The translations under genes were made by a program, and so were the position numbers. From positions 65,138,864-65,202,863 of the forward strand of contig NC_061863.1 of NCBI RefSeq assembly GCF_907164915.1: 64,000 bases of DNA, given 5' to 3'. Below the pieces are notes generated by a model, which was given only the letters and a program-made list of their open reading frames with translations, was not told the DNA's origin and did no database searches. Positions within the stretch are counted from its first letter, which is position 1. Each line of letters begins with the position of its first letter. This DNA comes from Impatiens glandulifera (Eukaryota > Streptophyta > Magnoliopsida > Ericales > Balsaminaceae). This document shows, in pieces, positions 1-13,240 of the stretch.

Positions 1-330
1 CTCGATAAGTACTATATTATCGGTTGAAATTGAGTTGATGAGTCAGGCCCAATTAAATAAAGTGTCAAAGATTTAAGTTTGTTAGGACAAATTGTTTATA
101 TATATATATATGAGTAATTCACACAAGAGGTTTAGAGATTTTAGAGGTGTGAGTGATATATATAAAGAACGAGGTGTAACTGAAACGTTTAATTGTGATA
201 GTGGAATTGAGTTCGTAACAGAGCTCGACGTTGACGTAGACCATCTTTTTTGGGTCGAACTCCGATATCAAATCTTGTGTTGTTTTATTGGTTTCTTGTT
301 GTTATATTTCTTAGTTCTTTGATTGATTAT
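1..330 (+). mobile_element. Probable truncated copia-type LTR end
   Basis: The stretch contains a motif block around 225-285 (gacgtagacc, then gggtcgaactccg, then cttgtgttg) of the kind often found near the 3' end of plant Ty1/copia LTRs. The left part lies outside the window. No partner LTR, primer-binding site or target duplication is visible, so this is a resemblance call only. A short open frame here is not gene-like. Confidence 0.35.
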
Positions 331-1080
331 GAGGGAAATTTCTTACATTATCTAATTAAATACTTATAAATTGTACTTTTAAGTAGAAGAAGCACAACTT
401 TTAAGATGATAAAAAAATATAACACACTCGATTACTTATCTATTAGTAGATGTTGAAAAAAGTAATATTTTTATTGTTAATATAAATGAAGGAAAAGTTA
501 AGACATGGTTTAAGAAAAAAATAAATAAAAAGTAAAGTTAAAAGATTAAAAGTGATGAGAGAAAAATATGTTTTGATATTAAAAAAAAATTAAAAAGTAA
601 TTACAAGATAAAGAAATAATTTTGAAAATATAAAATTGAAGTAATATACGGATAAAATGATATTAAATGATATATTTATTGTGTTGTTTGGCTGGAAGTG
701 AATGTTACATTAAACTTTGATATAAAATATATCTTATTTTTAATATTATGATGTATTTATTGTGTGTTGATTTTGTACATTCTTTCATCTTTGATCCCGA
801 TGTCAGGTATCATCTCAACCCTCTATATTCAATCTTACTCTCGAACCCATTTAAAATATTTAAACCAAACTTTCATGTACAGGCACTCATTGTTTTGTCC
901 ATTTTTGTGTATGATCATCCATTTTTTATTTGTTTTGAACTTTTATGTGTTTTTATTTTTATTTTTTTAATATAAGAATTCAATACATTTTAAATTATAT
1001 ATTTATTTATTAGAAAATTTAATATATATATATTTTTTAAATTGTTTAAAATATATTAAATATTTATTATATATAAATAT
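330..1080. other. AT-rich intergenic sequence
   Basis: No gene, RNA gene or element with recognisable ends is seen. The short open frames at 748-975 are hydrophobic translations of T-rich DNA and look like chance. Confidence 0.5.
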
Positions 1081-2890
1081 ACTTAAATAAGTAACTTATG
1101 TGTTGTGTCTACACTGCCTCTCTAGAATACACGTGACAGAATAGTAGACGGCAAAGGAGAGTTAAGTTGTGTGCTTATATATGAGATTTGAAATTAAATT
1201 TAAAAGAAAAAGCTAATATCTAACTAACATAAATAGATAAAAATATGAAAAAGTAATATATTACTAATATTAAATTCAATGCTTAAGATTATTTAATATT
1301 TACATGTTTTTTATATATTTATTTTTATTAAATATATTTATATTTAATTAATAAAAATAGTAATTTAATTTTGTATACTAGTATTGCCATTTTTGGGAAC
1401 CCAAAACAAGGTTAAGAAAATAATAAATAATAAAAAAGTGAAAAAAATAAGAATAATTTTTTTTTTATCAAAATAAAAACAGAAAAAAGAAATTTGTTGA
1501 GAACTCATGAGACCACAAAAGAGAGACAATAACTTACTGTTTCAACTATATTAACAAATTTAAGAAGAAATTGAGGGAATTTAGTACTAAAAAAATACTT
1601 AAATGTTTTATAATAATAATCAAAAGTTGAAATTAATCATTAGGTACAGGTACCCAGCGAATTAATTATTTTATTTTTTATTTTATTTAAAAATAAATCA
1701 ACTATAGCACCACAGACCACACTGGAATATTCGTGTCAAAATATTAGGCTGGGAACACGGTGTTTATTTTTGTGTTTATATATGAGATTTGAAGTTTTTT
1801 TTTTCTTTCAAAAAGACTAATATATATCTAACTAACATAAATAAATAAAAATATTAAAAATAATATATATTGCTAATATTAAATTATATTTTTGATATTA
1901 TCTTAATATTTTATATATAAATTAAATTTTTATATTTTTAAATATTTTTTTATTATAAATATTTATATTTAATTAATACAGTTTTTTTTAATGGTGGTTT
2001 CATGTTACAACCAGAGTGTCTTGCCATTTCCAGAATGAAAAAGGTTTAGTTTGAAAATAAAATAAAATAAAAAGTAACAAAAATAGAAACATATAAAATT
2101 GATAATTCACTGAATGATAATTTAGGAATCATTAGAGATAAAAACGAGACTCTAAATGTAGCTCACTATTTTAACCGTAGTTAATTTATTAAGAAATTGG
2201 GGCAAGAGGGAATCATTACAAACTAATTATGGGGTCATTTATTTTACCGTCCAGACCAATTAATAATTAAATATTTATTTAAATTAAAAAAGTATATTTT
2301 TAAGTGTAAAAATAACATTTTAAAATAATAACAAAATTTTGAAAGTAATCCTTAGGTATGCAACAATGGACTATATATTCTAACTTTTATTTTATTTTAT
2401 AAAAAAAACATATGTACAACACGTTCATGTAAACATAATATGCTTAAACAAATTTTTCAGAAAAAAAGTATACACCATCACTATCAGACACAACTAAAAC
2501 TACGAGGGTTAGAACTGTGAGGGCGAAATTACACGTAATAAGTTAAATTATATCCTTAATTATCTTAATATTTACATATTTTATATGAATTATATTTATA
2601 TTTAATTAATAATAATAATTATTATTAGTGGTCTTATGTTACAACTAGTGCCTTGTTATTTTTTTAATCAAATCAGAGTTACATTGAATTTAAAATAATT
2701 AAAGGACAAAATAAAATAATAATAAAAGAAAAGTTAATAAAAAAAAATGATAAAAAAAAACTGACAATTAGATTTTAAAATCATGAGAGGCGAGAGTGTA
2801 GCTCACTCTTTTAACCAGTCTTAAATTTAAGAAAAAATTGGCTTAAAAGATAATCTTAAAATAAAAAATCAAATTAACTACTATCCATTA
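1080..2890 (+). repeat. Three-fold decayed tandem repeat
   Basis: Three successive blocks (about 1085-1640, 1690-2240 and 2480-2880) share the same order of landmarks. Each has a short non-AT segment, then tatatgagatttgaa (first two units), then a ctaactaacataaat-like stretch, then an attaat-rich part ending in gttacaac or its equivalent, then an A-rich run. Units two and three also share tagctcactcttttaacc-like text (2161-2180 and 2798-2817). The copies are strongly diverged, so this is an old local amplification of an unidentified sequence. Confidence 0.5.
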
Positions 2891-4690
2891 TCTAAAAGGC
2901 AACAATATCCGCAACAACATGATTAATAATTTTGTTTTTAAATTAAATTTTATAATTTTACAGTTTTTTTCTAAAAGTATAAGAAAAAATATTTTATATT
3001 TTATAATAATAATAATAAGTTTAAAGTAGTTGTTAATTAGACACTGAATATTTATTTTTTAATAAAATAAATTAACACCACAAATACTAATATTAGGCTT
3101 AAACACAATTACTAACTTTTATAAATGCAAATAAAATATTATATCTTATTTTGTGTTAGAATGTATAATAAAGTTTGAACGATGTGTTATAACATTATTT
3201 AAAATATTGATTAAATTTTACGATTTTACGATTTTTTAAAGGTTAAAAAGTTAATTTTAATAAATTATTAGGATGGTAAGATTTTGTAATTTTACGAATT
3301 TATAAATAATTTTGATTTTACTATTTTATTCAAATTTATATGAAAAAAGTGAATTTGTATTTATAAATTAAAAAAGTTATTATTTTTTAAAAAAAATTAG
3401 TCTGTGTAATTAATTTTATAAATATAATTTTTTATAATATCAATTCCTTATTATTATTTTTTTTAAGAGTTGATATATAAAAGTTTTTAATCATATATAT
3501 AAATAATATATACTTTTATATAGTAACCTCTCATATTTTAATAAAAAATTTAATTTTACAAATTTATAACCAGTAATATTTTTAAATAAATCTTAATTTT
3601 TACTGTCTTTGCTTAACCCGATTTAATAAATAAATTCTGTATATTGGGCTTTTATAAGATATAGTTATTTAAAAAAAAAGATATTTATATTATTGGGCTT
3701 CTATATGATATATTATCACTTTTATCAAATATATTATTTTATTACATTGCCCAATCCAACTATGATCTCGTCATTACATATGCAGCCCAAATATTTTGAA
3801 CCAAACTAATGTATAGTATACTACTTTGCAGTAATTTAAAATTTTGAGTTAATTATGTAAACAATATAATAGATATAATTTGATAACTTTTATAAATAAG
3901 TTTGATTATACAATTTTATAGAGAAAGTGAATTTATATTTTTATATTTATATATTTATTTAAATAAATGAATTTATATAATTGATTTTATAAATATGATT
4001 ATATTTAGTGTTATTTATTATTAATTAGTTTCATACTTAATTATATACATAAATAATTATATTTTAAAATATTTAATAAATTATCAATTTTATCTGAACA
4101 ATAATTTGAAACACATTTTAGAAAAAAAATAAGTATATATATATATATATATATTTTATGATCATTTATATTTTTAGTAAAACAAATTTAAGAGAAACTG
4201 AACTATTAGGTTATGAAAGAACAAATGTTACTCATAAAAATGTCTGAAATATAAATCAACTATTAATAGTTGTCAAACTTATCATTTATGAGTATTTAGA
4301 TATTGTCAAATTTTAATATCTTAATACATATTATTTTTTAAATAACCATCTTTTATGTCTACTTATGAAATATTGTTTTTGACATCTGGGTGAAGATAAT
4401 AAAATACAAAAAATGTGATATTTAGTTCTAAGACTTAAAACATTTGAATGTGATATTAATAGGTGAAAACCGTTCCAAAAATTTAGACACATTAATCTTT
4501 AACTATTTAAAAAGATTTGAAATAATGATTGAGGGGTTAGATTTGATAAATATTGGAGGTAAGCATCACATATTTGAGAAATTTCAAATCTTTTAATTGA
4601 TATATCAACAAAAATGTAGTTGTTTTGATTTTGGAATTATTTTATCAAATACTATCATATAAAATTATATATATTTAGGGATTGTCAATG
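2890..4690. other. AT-rich intergenic sequence
   Basis: Nothing coding is recognised. A short TA tract lies at about 4135-4154. Confidence 0.5.
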
Positions 4691-4695
4691 ACATA

Positions 4696-4954
4696 GAGCT
4701 GGTTGGTTTGGGTTATTTTAAAAATTTAGAGGGAGAAAAAAATAATGATTGGTGATGATTTTGAAGAGGTGATGATTATTTTTGGTAAAAAAGACTTAAA
4801 AGGTATTGATATATATAAAATAAAAAATAATAATTTAAAATATAGTGTATTTTAGTATTTTGGTTAATGATTTGAGTGATGTGATGGATAAAAAGGGGTG
4901 AAGTGATATTTGATTTTGTATGATTTTTTTTAAAAATCTATACCGAACAAGGCC
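4696..4954. mobile_element. Harbinger/Tourist-like MITE, copy 1
   Basis: A 259-bp element flanked by the 3-bp direct repeat ATA (4693-4695 and 4955-4957). The right end read inward from the minus strand starts ggccttgttcggta, and the left end starts gagctggttggtttgggtta, giving imperfect terminal inverted repeats. The paralogous sequence at about 5414-5424 (gacatagatgtttt) has the target site without the insertion. The interior (tgattttgaagaggtgatga, then tagtattttggttaatga) is shared with copies at 18742-18990, 24522-24785 and 25912-26165. Confidence 0.75.
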
Positions 4955-5855
4955 ATAGATGTTTTTGAGTCATGAAGTAGTTCAAGTCAAATGAAAAAAA
5001 AAATGTGTTACAATTTTTTTTTGAAAATATTAAATATTTGAATTTAGTTTCATTAAACACAACACAAATTTTTTTTTTTCATTTGAAATATCATAATAAA
5101 TTTGAATAAAGGATCAAATGTCTCCATATATATTCTATTAAAATTGGGGGTAAGGAGGTAAGTTTATGCTAATTTAAATAATAATAATAGTTTAAAATAC
5201 ATATAATAATAATCTTAGAATGATTTGATATATTCCTATTTTATTTATACATGTGGTAAATAGACAACCTAACTTATTGTTAATTGTTTAGTAAACTAAA
5301 CATCATCTTATCATATATATCATTTAACAAAAACATCTACCATACATTTCATTATTTGCAAACTATATATTTATGTTGATCCCTTTTTAGTCTTACCAAA
5401 ACATCTACCAATGACATAGATGTTTTCAAGTCACGGGGTAGTTCAAGTCAATTGGAAAAATAAATTGGTGTTATAAAAAAACTGGAAAATATTAAATATT
5501 TGAATTGAGTGCCACTCAACACAGTAATTAGACACAACTAAAAAGTTGAAATAATGCTCTGTTATTTTTTATCATCTGGAAAACTAATATTTTCATTTGA
5601 AATATGGATTTGCCTACAAATCAAATGTGTCAATATATATTCTATTAAAATGGGAGGTAGGTGGTAAGTTCATGCTAATTTAAAAAAAAAAAGATTATTA
5701 ATAATAATCTTAAAATGATTTGAAATATTCCTAATTTATATATACATGTGGTAAATAGACAACCTAATTTATTGTTGTTAAGTGAGCTAAACATCATATT
5801 ATCATATATATCAATTAACAAAAACATCCACCATACATTTCATTAATTGCAAACT
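4955..5855 (+). repeat. Local tandem duplication, about 450-bp unit
   Basis: Sequence from 4955 to about 5370 is repeated at 5418-5855. Shared landmarks are atagatgttttt/c, gtagttcaagtcaa, aatattaaatatttgaatt, tatattctattaaaat, acatgtggtaaatagacaac and catacatttcattatttgca. The repeated unit begins just left of the MITE at 4696, so the MITE inserted into one copy after the duplication. Confidence 0.8.
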
Positions 5856-8800
5856 TAATTCTTTACAAAAAAAATATTATAACTTTTGCTACCTAATTTG
5901 ACAAAGGACCCACAATATATGATAGGTTTGTCTAAAATAAGCAGTTAGGGTTATTATTATAATGCTATCTAAAGGACTACAATATAGGTGCAACTTAATT
6001 CAATCTCTTGTATTGTATATGTATATAGCCTAGATTTAAAACATTCTTATAGAAATCAACCAATATTATTATTATTTTTCAACTTCATAAATCCTCCATA
6101 AGAAGAAAGTCTTGCCTACTCAAATTCCATATGTTATCAATGGCCATAAACTGTGGAACTTGCGTTTGTGGCCATGAAATAATTTTGGCAATCTTGTTTT
6201 GTTGTTGACTTGGTTTTACTAACGACCATTTCACAATTATATGCTTGGTTATTCTCATTTACGAATAATTTAGAAACTACACGGTGTGATATAAAATAAT
6301 TTATATGTCTGTTTTAAAGAATTGTAATCTTTCTTAAAAATATTTAGTACATTAATTTATTCAAAAAAAATTAGTTAGAAAATATTCAAATAAATTCATG
6401 CCTAAAATATTATATTTTCATATATAGATTAAACGAAATAAGACAAAACAAAGAATAAAAAATATCATTAACTAACCTAACAACAACCGAATAAAATGTC
6501 ATAAAATGTAAACGATGCCCACCTTGTATAAAATTGAAGTATAATGAATATTGACCTTGGCCAAACTCCCAAGTGGTGATGATTTTGATGACTTACTTTA
6601 GATTAACTATTGCAATAAGAATGATAATAATTGGTGAATTGTTTTCATTTGTGAAGACATTTTAACTTTCCATTTAAAAAATGGTATGTCTTTTATTGTT
6701 TCAAGTTAGTAGGAAGGCCCAATTGTGTTGCTCATTAATTGTCAAATGGCTTTTAATTAGGGCTTTGAATTGTTGGCATTGAAGCATTATGACTTGTTAT
6801 TCTTGATATTTATATAGTGAAGTGTGATTGAAAAAAGAAGGATGCCTATAAATGCAAAAGTTTTTACATGTAAATGTAATAACAAGATATTCACTTTCAA
6901 AATCAAGTAATTTGGTAGATTTTGGTCAAAATATATAGAGCCTTGACCTCTTAGTTTCAAATGAGAATTCAGTATTTTCTATTTTTAATGAAAGTATGAT
7001 CATAATGATGCACACTATTTATCTTTTTCTTTTTTAAAATTATAGAAAATAAAAATAAAACAAAAAAAGAAAAGAAAGTGGTAGATTCATGAACAATTAA
7101 TGTTGGATTTGGAGATGTGCAGGTGCATGCACAAGCAAGAAGCATGGCATGTTCTTTTGCCTTAACAGTAGCGTTACTTCTCTTCTACATGTCTCCTCTC
7201 CCACTAAAGAAAAGAAAAAAAAGACAAATCATATCATTATTATTATTATTATTCATCATCATTTTAATTAAGTTGCCCCCACCAAATTAATTAACACTTT
7301 TATTATTTATTCAAATCTTATTTATATAAACAAAATAATATGGGTTAATTAATTCTCTCTTTATTTTAATTTCTACATATAGATTCAATTTATAGATCAA
7401 CATTATATTTAGTATAAACCTTATTAAGTAATCTTGGTTGAGTAAAGAAGTTATGATATCTCATTTCATATGACCTTTGATGCCCTTCAAGGGGTTATGT
7501 CAAATCCTTTTTCCATTGGGCCTTGTTTTCATAACAATTATTTTTCATTTTTTAAGACAATTTAAGATTTTATTATAATTTTAATTTATGTATTCATATT
7601 TGATTCAGATTGTAAAATAATCAAAATATTGTGAATCTGTAATGTTCTTGGGTTAGATAAATTAACTTGGCAATAAACTAAGATTTTTTTAAAAAAAAAA
7701 AAAAGCTTTAAGGTTATACTTTCCTAAAGAAATTAGTTTATATTCAAACCCGTGTTTCGTTTTTTAAATATAATTGTTTTGCTTCCAATTTTTTTTTAAA
7801 ATAACTATAATTATTATCCATTTAGAGTCTTGATTTACCATAAATATTATGAATTAGGGGTAATGTTACCCAACTTCTTAAGTCCACACATGGACCATGG
7901 TTACTAGAAAATTGATCAATTGGAAATAAATTTTCATTTTGAGAGTATAATGCAAATCTTATTTATAATTTGTTGATTGAATTATATAATGTAAAAGATA
8001 TTCGGTGGTGGTAATTGTAGCCTTTAATCAACGAGAGAATCAATTAAAAAAAATAAAAATAGACCATGTGCATTATTAATACAAGAAAATAATAATTAAT
8101 TCCAAGTACAAAGGATCTTCAAATTTGGTGCAGTCAGGGACCACAATGGTCAATGGTCCAAATAAGCTTTTAAATTAGTTAGAATTATTATTATTATGTT
8201 TGGTTAGAATTATTTCTTAATAACACAAAATGTTTAAATTTACATTTATTTTATACTTTTCTAAAAAAAAGCTATATTCTTTTATAATCAAACTAATATC
8301 ACCTTTATTTAAAAATGTCATTTGTGACATTTTCGTATCTTTATCCTATAAATACTATGTATTTTCTTTTACAACGCTAAAGATCAAACAATTATTATTA
8401 ATTTTAATTTATTATCTATAAAAAGTTGAAGGTAATGGTTCCTACCCATATATCACTTTTGACACTTTGATCCATTAGGCAATAACTCTTTCTATTTAGG
8501 TACAATCTAGATCTTTCAAATCATACCTAAAATTAAATATTGTTTTAAGAATCATATTCATAATTGCCAATTTAGTTTTGAAACTAACATATTATTGCTC
8601 AGATTGGAATCGATTGAGCTACATTTGAAGAAAGAGGACTTTTCATCAAATAATTACTTTTAAAGAAAAAAAAAATGTTGTTTTGATCTAAAATGATTAT
8701 AATGTTTACTAAAGTCTCATATAGATATATATAACAATTTAATTTTGGGAAAGAATCCCCATCTTCTGATATTATTAGGAATGGTTGAAACTTGAAAGTG

Positions 8801-9000
8801 CCAAGTAAACAAACCTTAATAAATTACAAACCCTTAATTATAATTATCTATAGAGATATAGATAGATAGATTACACCACCCAAATCTAATACTGAGATTG
8901 GTTATAGTATTTTTCCAAAATGGTAAAGTTGTTCCATTTTTGGACATTTTCATCTTCTCCCCTCCACCCTCATGTAATATATTATTATCTAACAACAAAA
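5856..9000. other. Intergenic sequence downstream of the EIN3-like gene
   Basis: No supported gene. Base composition is somewhat more mixed near 6080-6230 and 7090-7210, but no open frame, tRNA or recognisable small RNA was found there. The last few hundred bases probably hold the 3'UTR of the EIN3-like gene. Confidence 0.4.
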
Positions 9001-9017
9001 CAACCTTAATTCTCTAG

Positions 9018-10799
9018 CTAGTACCAGATAGGTATGTCCTGCTTGAATGTTCCATGATTTGTGTCCCTCCCGGACCCCATGCCCGAAAAAGCTTCGGCGT
9101 AGTTGATGTTTGAACTTCGGTTGAATGGCGACCCGAATACCATGTGAAAATTCTCATTATGATTGTTGTTGGTGGTGTTGTTGCATTGCTCGAATCGCCC
9201 CCCACCCATTGCCAGTCCCGGTTCGAAGAAATTCCCATCCATCCCCATTCCTATTTGGCCATGACGAAAGTTAATGTTGTCCGGTTGATGTAATTGTTGG
9301 TTCTTAGGTATAACCCCATGTTGTTTCCCTTGAAGGTTTGTTTCGTAGAATGACATGAGATCGGTTATCATTTTCTGCCCGTCTTCAGGAACTCCATCTG
9401 CCGGCATATCGAAGGAAGGCATCGGCTGCTGATGATTGAAGAAAACCGGCTTAACTTCTTCCACCATATGGAAGTTTCCAATTCCAAACGTAGTAGGGAT
9501 AGCCGGACGGAAAGGACAAGACATTTGATGATTGTCGCGGATAGACCTTTCGTGAAAACCCAAGTGGAGTTGGCTATGCGGACATCGATTGAATTCGCAT
9601 GCATAGATTTTTGGATGATCCATAGTCGCGTTTAAATCATCGCTTGTAACCGGAGGTGGTGGTTTCCTTTTCCTCGAAAACTCTTCAAACTGATTATTAT
9701 TATTATTATTATTATTATTCTCAATAGTCATGTCAAAGAAATTGAGATTGGTCGGTTTCTGATCTTGCTCGAGCTCATCTTCCCCTGCCCCTTCGACATC
9801 ATATTCGTTATTATCATTGATCAAGAACGATCCTGAATTCGTCGTGGAAATAGGACATCGATCCGGATAAAGCTCCCTAGCCAAAGTCTCCTCCTGGTTA
9901 ACAATAGCAAGCCAAGTCGCACTCTCCTTAGCCGTCATCTTATCCTGCAAACACTTCGATTGACGAACATGTTTCCTAATCTTTGCGATGTCAGGGAACA
10001 TGTGTTTGATCACAGCGGTCAAAACTCCAACTTTCCAGGCTTTCTTTAGATCGTGGGGTTTCTTATAAGGAGGCGGGCCTTGTTCCTTATGTAACCCTAA
10101 TTGAGGCCACCAATCTTCGTTACCAGTGGGCCACCATGGCGGAGGGACACCTTTCTCGAGAGGGAAACGCCTTTGAGGGGGGTCGCAGTGTTGCATAAGG
10201 GCAGATAGGAGAGATCCAAGGGTTGTGTCTTGAAGCTCTTGTAAGGAATGAGGGGTCGGACCGATAGGGTTCAAACCCTCGTTGTTCTTACCCGGGATTG
10301 AATGGTCCGATTGGTATTTGGCTATGGCTAAAGGACCGTTTCGATCGAACCTTACTTTATCTTTCCACCATTCGCGTAGATTATCTGAAGCGCCGCTGAC
10401 AGGTTTTCCTTTTTCGGGTATGATCCCATAAACAAATCCTTGAGCTTTACAAACTTCCATCATTTTCAACATGTATTTCAAGATCCCATCTTGTGCCCTA
10501 GACATCTTCTTCCTCCTGGCTTGCTCCTGCGACTGTCTCTGTTTAGCCGAGTCCATCATCATCATCATCCCTTCTTTTCCTTTATTCATTTCTTTAAGAC
10601 GTTTCAGACGCATCTTATCCCTCCACACCCTCCTTTCAAGCTCGTCAACATCCATTTCTTCATCAGAATAATCATCGTCAACAGCTGGATCCGCCTCCGG
10701 TTGAGTTGTCAGCATCTCCTCTGCCATTGGAGGAGGAGGAACAGTGAAGAAATCAAGATCCCCACAAAAACCCATTTCATCATACACCATCTTCATCAT
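9018..10799 (-). CDS. EIL: EIN3/EIL-family ethylene-response transcription factor
   Basis: Uninterrupted 593-residue protein, close to the usual EIN3/EIL1 length of about 600. EIN3/EIL proteins are nuclear DNA-binding activators at the end of the ethylene signalling chain, normally destroyed by EBF F-box proteins. Seen in the sequence: the family N-terminus (Met-rich start, [11 protein letters not shown] at residues 8-18), the acidic segment [17 protein letters not shown] (41-57), basic stretches near 62-69 and 88-98, and the conserved DNA-binding core of about 90-310, including [20 protein letters not shown] (100-119), [19 protein letters not shown] (206-224) and [20 protein letters not shown] (246-265). 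There is a proline-rich patch (380-383), a conserved C/H region (401-429) and the terminal IWY, equivalent to IWF in EIN3. A Met run (78-82) and a nine-Asn run (361-369) are family-style low-complexity insertions. The coding region is a single exon, as in EIN3. The start is the first of two nearby ATGs (MMKM) and matches the family. Confidence 0.97.
   Translation of the reverse strand: MMKMVYDEMGFCGDLDFFTVPPPPMAEEMLTTQPEADPAVDDDYSDEEMDVDELERRVWRDKMRLKRLKEMNKGKEGMMMMMDSAKQRQSQEQARRKKMSRAQDGILKYMLKMMEVCKAQGFVYGIIPEKGKPVSGASDNLREWWKDKVRFDRNGPLAIAKYQSDHSIPGKNNEGLNPIGPTPHSLQELQDTTLGSLLSALMQHCDPPQRRFPLEKGVPPPWWPTGNEDWWPQLGLHKEQGPPPYKKPHDLKKAWKVGVLTAVIKHMFPDIAKIRKHVRQSKCLQDKMTAKESATWLAIVNQEETLARELYPDRCPISTTNSGSFLINDNNEYDVEGAGEDELEQDQKPTNLNFFDMTIENNNNNNNNNQFEEFSRKRKPPPPVTSDDLNATMDHPKIYACEFNRCPHSQLHLGFHERSIRDNHQMSCPFRPAIPTTFGIGNFHMVEEVKPVFFNHQQPMPSFDMPADGVPEDGQKMITDLMSFYETNLQGKQHGVIPKNQQLHQPDNINFRHGQIGMGMDGNFFEPGLAMGGGRFEQCNNTTNNNHNENFHMVFGSPFNRSSNINYAEAFSGMGSGRDTNHGTFKQDIPIWY
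9690..9720 (-). repeat. Coding trinucleotide microsatellite (Asn run)
   Basis: An (att)n tract on the plus strand encodes the poly-Asn run of the EIN3-like protein as AAT codons. Length polymorphism here would change the protein without shifting the frame. Confidence 0.85.
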
Positions 10800-11180
10800 C
10801 TTTTTGTCACAAAGAAACAGAATCAGTCAAATTGATTCAACTCTGCTCAGATTTGTATCCAATTATTCAAACCTGCAAATTATTTATAGTAAACAAACAT
10901 GTTGAGAACTATTTTAAGTTCATGAAATACTTAAAAAGGATCAGATCTAACTTGAATACAATAACACAGAATCAAAAGAGATAGAAAACTGACATGAAAC
11001 ATAAAACTGATGAATTCAGATAAATCATGGTATGTTCTGATCAAATAGGAGTACCTGACACAAATTAGCTCCTCTTTCTTCTTCTCCTGCAACTTGACAG
11101 CTCTTCAACACGGGAATCAACAAAGAGAGAGAGAGAGAGAAGAAAGAGGGGATGTATTATTGGAGTGATTGAGATTTTAA
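10800..11180 (-). promoter_or_regulatory. 5' leader of the EIN3-like gene, with a UTR intron
   Basis: Just upstream of the ATG a 3' splice site (atttgcag, intron end at 10873) and a 5' splice site (gtgtcag followed by gtactcc, intron start at 11054) define a 182-bp intron, 10873-11054. Exon 1 then runs upward through a CT-rich leader (GA repeats on the plus strand at 11125-11145). Its upper limit is probably near 11160-11190, where ccttaaatag is a weak TATA-like sequence. A leader intron is typical of EIN3/EIL genes. Further CT/GA-rich DNA continues to about 11290. Confidence 0.65.
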
Positions 11181-11295
11181 CTATTTAAGGGGAGAGAGAG
11201 ACAAGTAAAGAAAGAGTGGGAAAGGAGAGAGAACTGAAAGGATAAGCGTTTAAGAAAGAAGTCGGCATATTTAATAGAGAGAGAAACAAGTGTCA

Positions 11296-11990
11296 AAAAA
11301 AAAAAAAAAAAAAAAAAATGGTGTCCGCAGATGAATGGACCAACCAGTTCAATTGACCAAACAATCAATTTAGGGCTTCAACTTTCATCAACAAGTCTTT
11401 TTGTAACCTTCAAGTTTCTACTACTTTATAACAATTATATAAAATCTTTATAGAAGAGAGAAGAGAGCCAAATTCATGTTGTTTTTATGACTCTTTGATC
11501 TTTCTTTTTTTAGTCTAAAAATAAAATAAAAATATAAATTCAATAAAATGATTGTATCAAAAATATATTTATAATATAATCTCAGAGTTTAATATTCTAA
11601 ATTTAAATTTGGCTATTTGTTAGGATTGTAATAAGTTAAAACCAAAGTATTTTATGATAAATGTTTTTTAGGATTTTGTTTTATAAATTGTTGAAAATAA
11701 AATTAATATAAATAATTTTTAATTAATAAATTAAATTATTTAATAATTAAAATAAAAATAATTTAATTCAAGTAACCAAAGTAGAATAAAGAATGTCTAA
11801 CAAATTAAAAATCATCAGTTAAATTTTTATTTAAATTTTTTTAAGTTAAAGGGTAGATAATTACAATATAATAATACAAACTTTTTATTAAATAAATAAA
11901 TAAATGAGAGTGATGTGTGATGAATACTTTTTTAAATATATAATTTGAGTTATTAGGATTTGATTGATTTGAATTATTTTAGATTTTTAT

Positions 11991-11993
<3 letters not shown>
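11296..11993. other. Upstream intergenic sequence
   Basis: Begins with an A homopolymer of about 23 bp (11296-11318). The rest is AT-rich, with no recognisable gene. Confidence 0.5.

Positions 11994-12063
<70 letters not shown>
11994..12063. repeat. (TA)n microsatellite, about 70 bp
   Basis: Uninterrupted TA dinucleotides. Confidence 0.95.
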
Positions 12064-12066
<3 letters not shown>

Positions 12067-12789
12067 CATCTCATTATATTTTATTTTTTCTGTAATTAAT
12101 ATTCTTACTCTAATTTTATAAATTTTAAATATAAAAATTTAAATGAATTGAATTAATTAAAAACTCACAACTTATTATTTTTTTATTGAACAATAAACAA
12201 ATAAATATTAAAATAGTAAAATAAGGTATTTATTTAGGATATAGAAGGTCCACTTAAACCACACTAAGTTTGATGGTCCACCAGCTGGCAAGATATGTGG
12301 AATTAATGGAAGTAGCCCGCCATGGCATTCAATAATGGGACACCCTTTTCTTTTTATCACACTATCTTATCCAATTTGTGAGCAAAGAAATAAAAAAACT
12401 TTCCTTCCTTTTTAATTATATTATTAGGGTTTCTTCAAGTAGTTAGTAGATGATGCTTTACAATTTTCATTTCTTAGGATTTCATCATAATTAAGATATT
12501 CATTCTTGTATTTAGTAATTACCAACCTAAAAATATCCAATAAGCAATGGTATGTTTTTTTCTTTATTAGTTCTACTTCCAACTAATATCCCATCTATCA
12601 CAAATTTAATATACATTTCTAAGAAAAATTTTTAAAAAAAAGGTTGCAATAAGTATTATAAAATATAAATAAAAAATGTTAAGCTAATAGATATATATAA
12701 TTAATCAAATCTAAAAAAAGGGAAGCATTAATTTAATTTTTTACAAAAGTTTCATATATATTAAAAAAAAATTATTTAGACAAAACGAA

Positions 12790-13240
12790 AAAACATGACA
12801 AAAACAAAAATAAGAAAAAACGATACATAATAAATTATCGAGCTCGTAAATTTTTAAGAAAAACGATTAACTTATCGACAGACTATATTGGCTTTCCTGA
12901 ACTAATCTCAGAAAACATCATAATAATAGTATTACGATAATGACGACTACGATAATTGAAAGTTCGACGATTACTCTCAAACCAGGTAATCCACTAAAAA
13001 ACAATTAGGATGATAAATCAAATATGTAGATATTACATATTAGCCGCATCAATCCAAACTTCTCAACAATTACCCAAAGATTCGTACATCACTCAATGAA
13101 TTACAATATTACTTCACAAAAAAACTCCAAATACTAGTCACCCTCGACAATATAAAAGTAAGTAAATTGTCGATTCAACCTCTTCGTGACATATACGACA
13201 ATAACTAGTCATAATATAACTTTTTTTCATGCACCTATCA
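12790..13240 (-). mobile_element. Decayed LINE remnant (3' part with zf-RVT-like motif)
   Basis: On the minus strand, 13141-13215 translates as a segment containing CRICHEEVESTIYLLLYC, which fits the C-x2-C...H-x4-5-C zinc-ribbon that follows reverse transcriptase in plant LINE (L1-type) ORF2 proteins. Further along the same strand, across stops and frame changes, come WITWFESNRRTF and then SVDKLIVFLKNLRA, as in the C-terminal end of such proteins. This region is clearly less AT-rich than its surroundings. No reverse-transcriptase domain or poly-A tail was located, so it is a broken fossil. Confidence 0.6.

Noticed and set aside
10440..10835. Plus-strand 131-codon frame opposite the EIN3-like gene
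   Set aside because: Antisense shadow of a clear coding exon.
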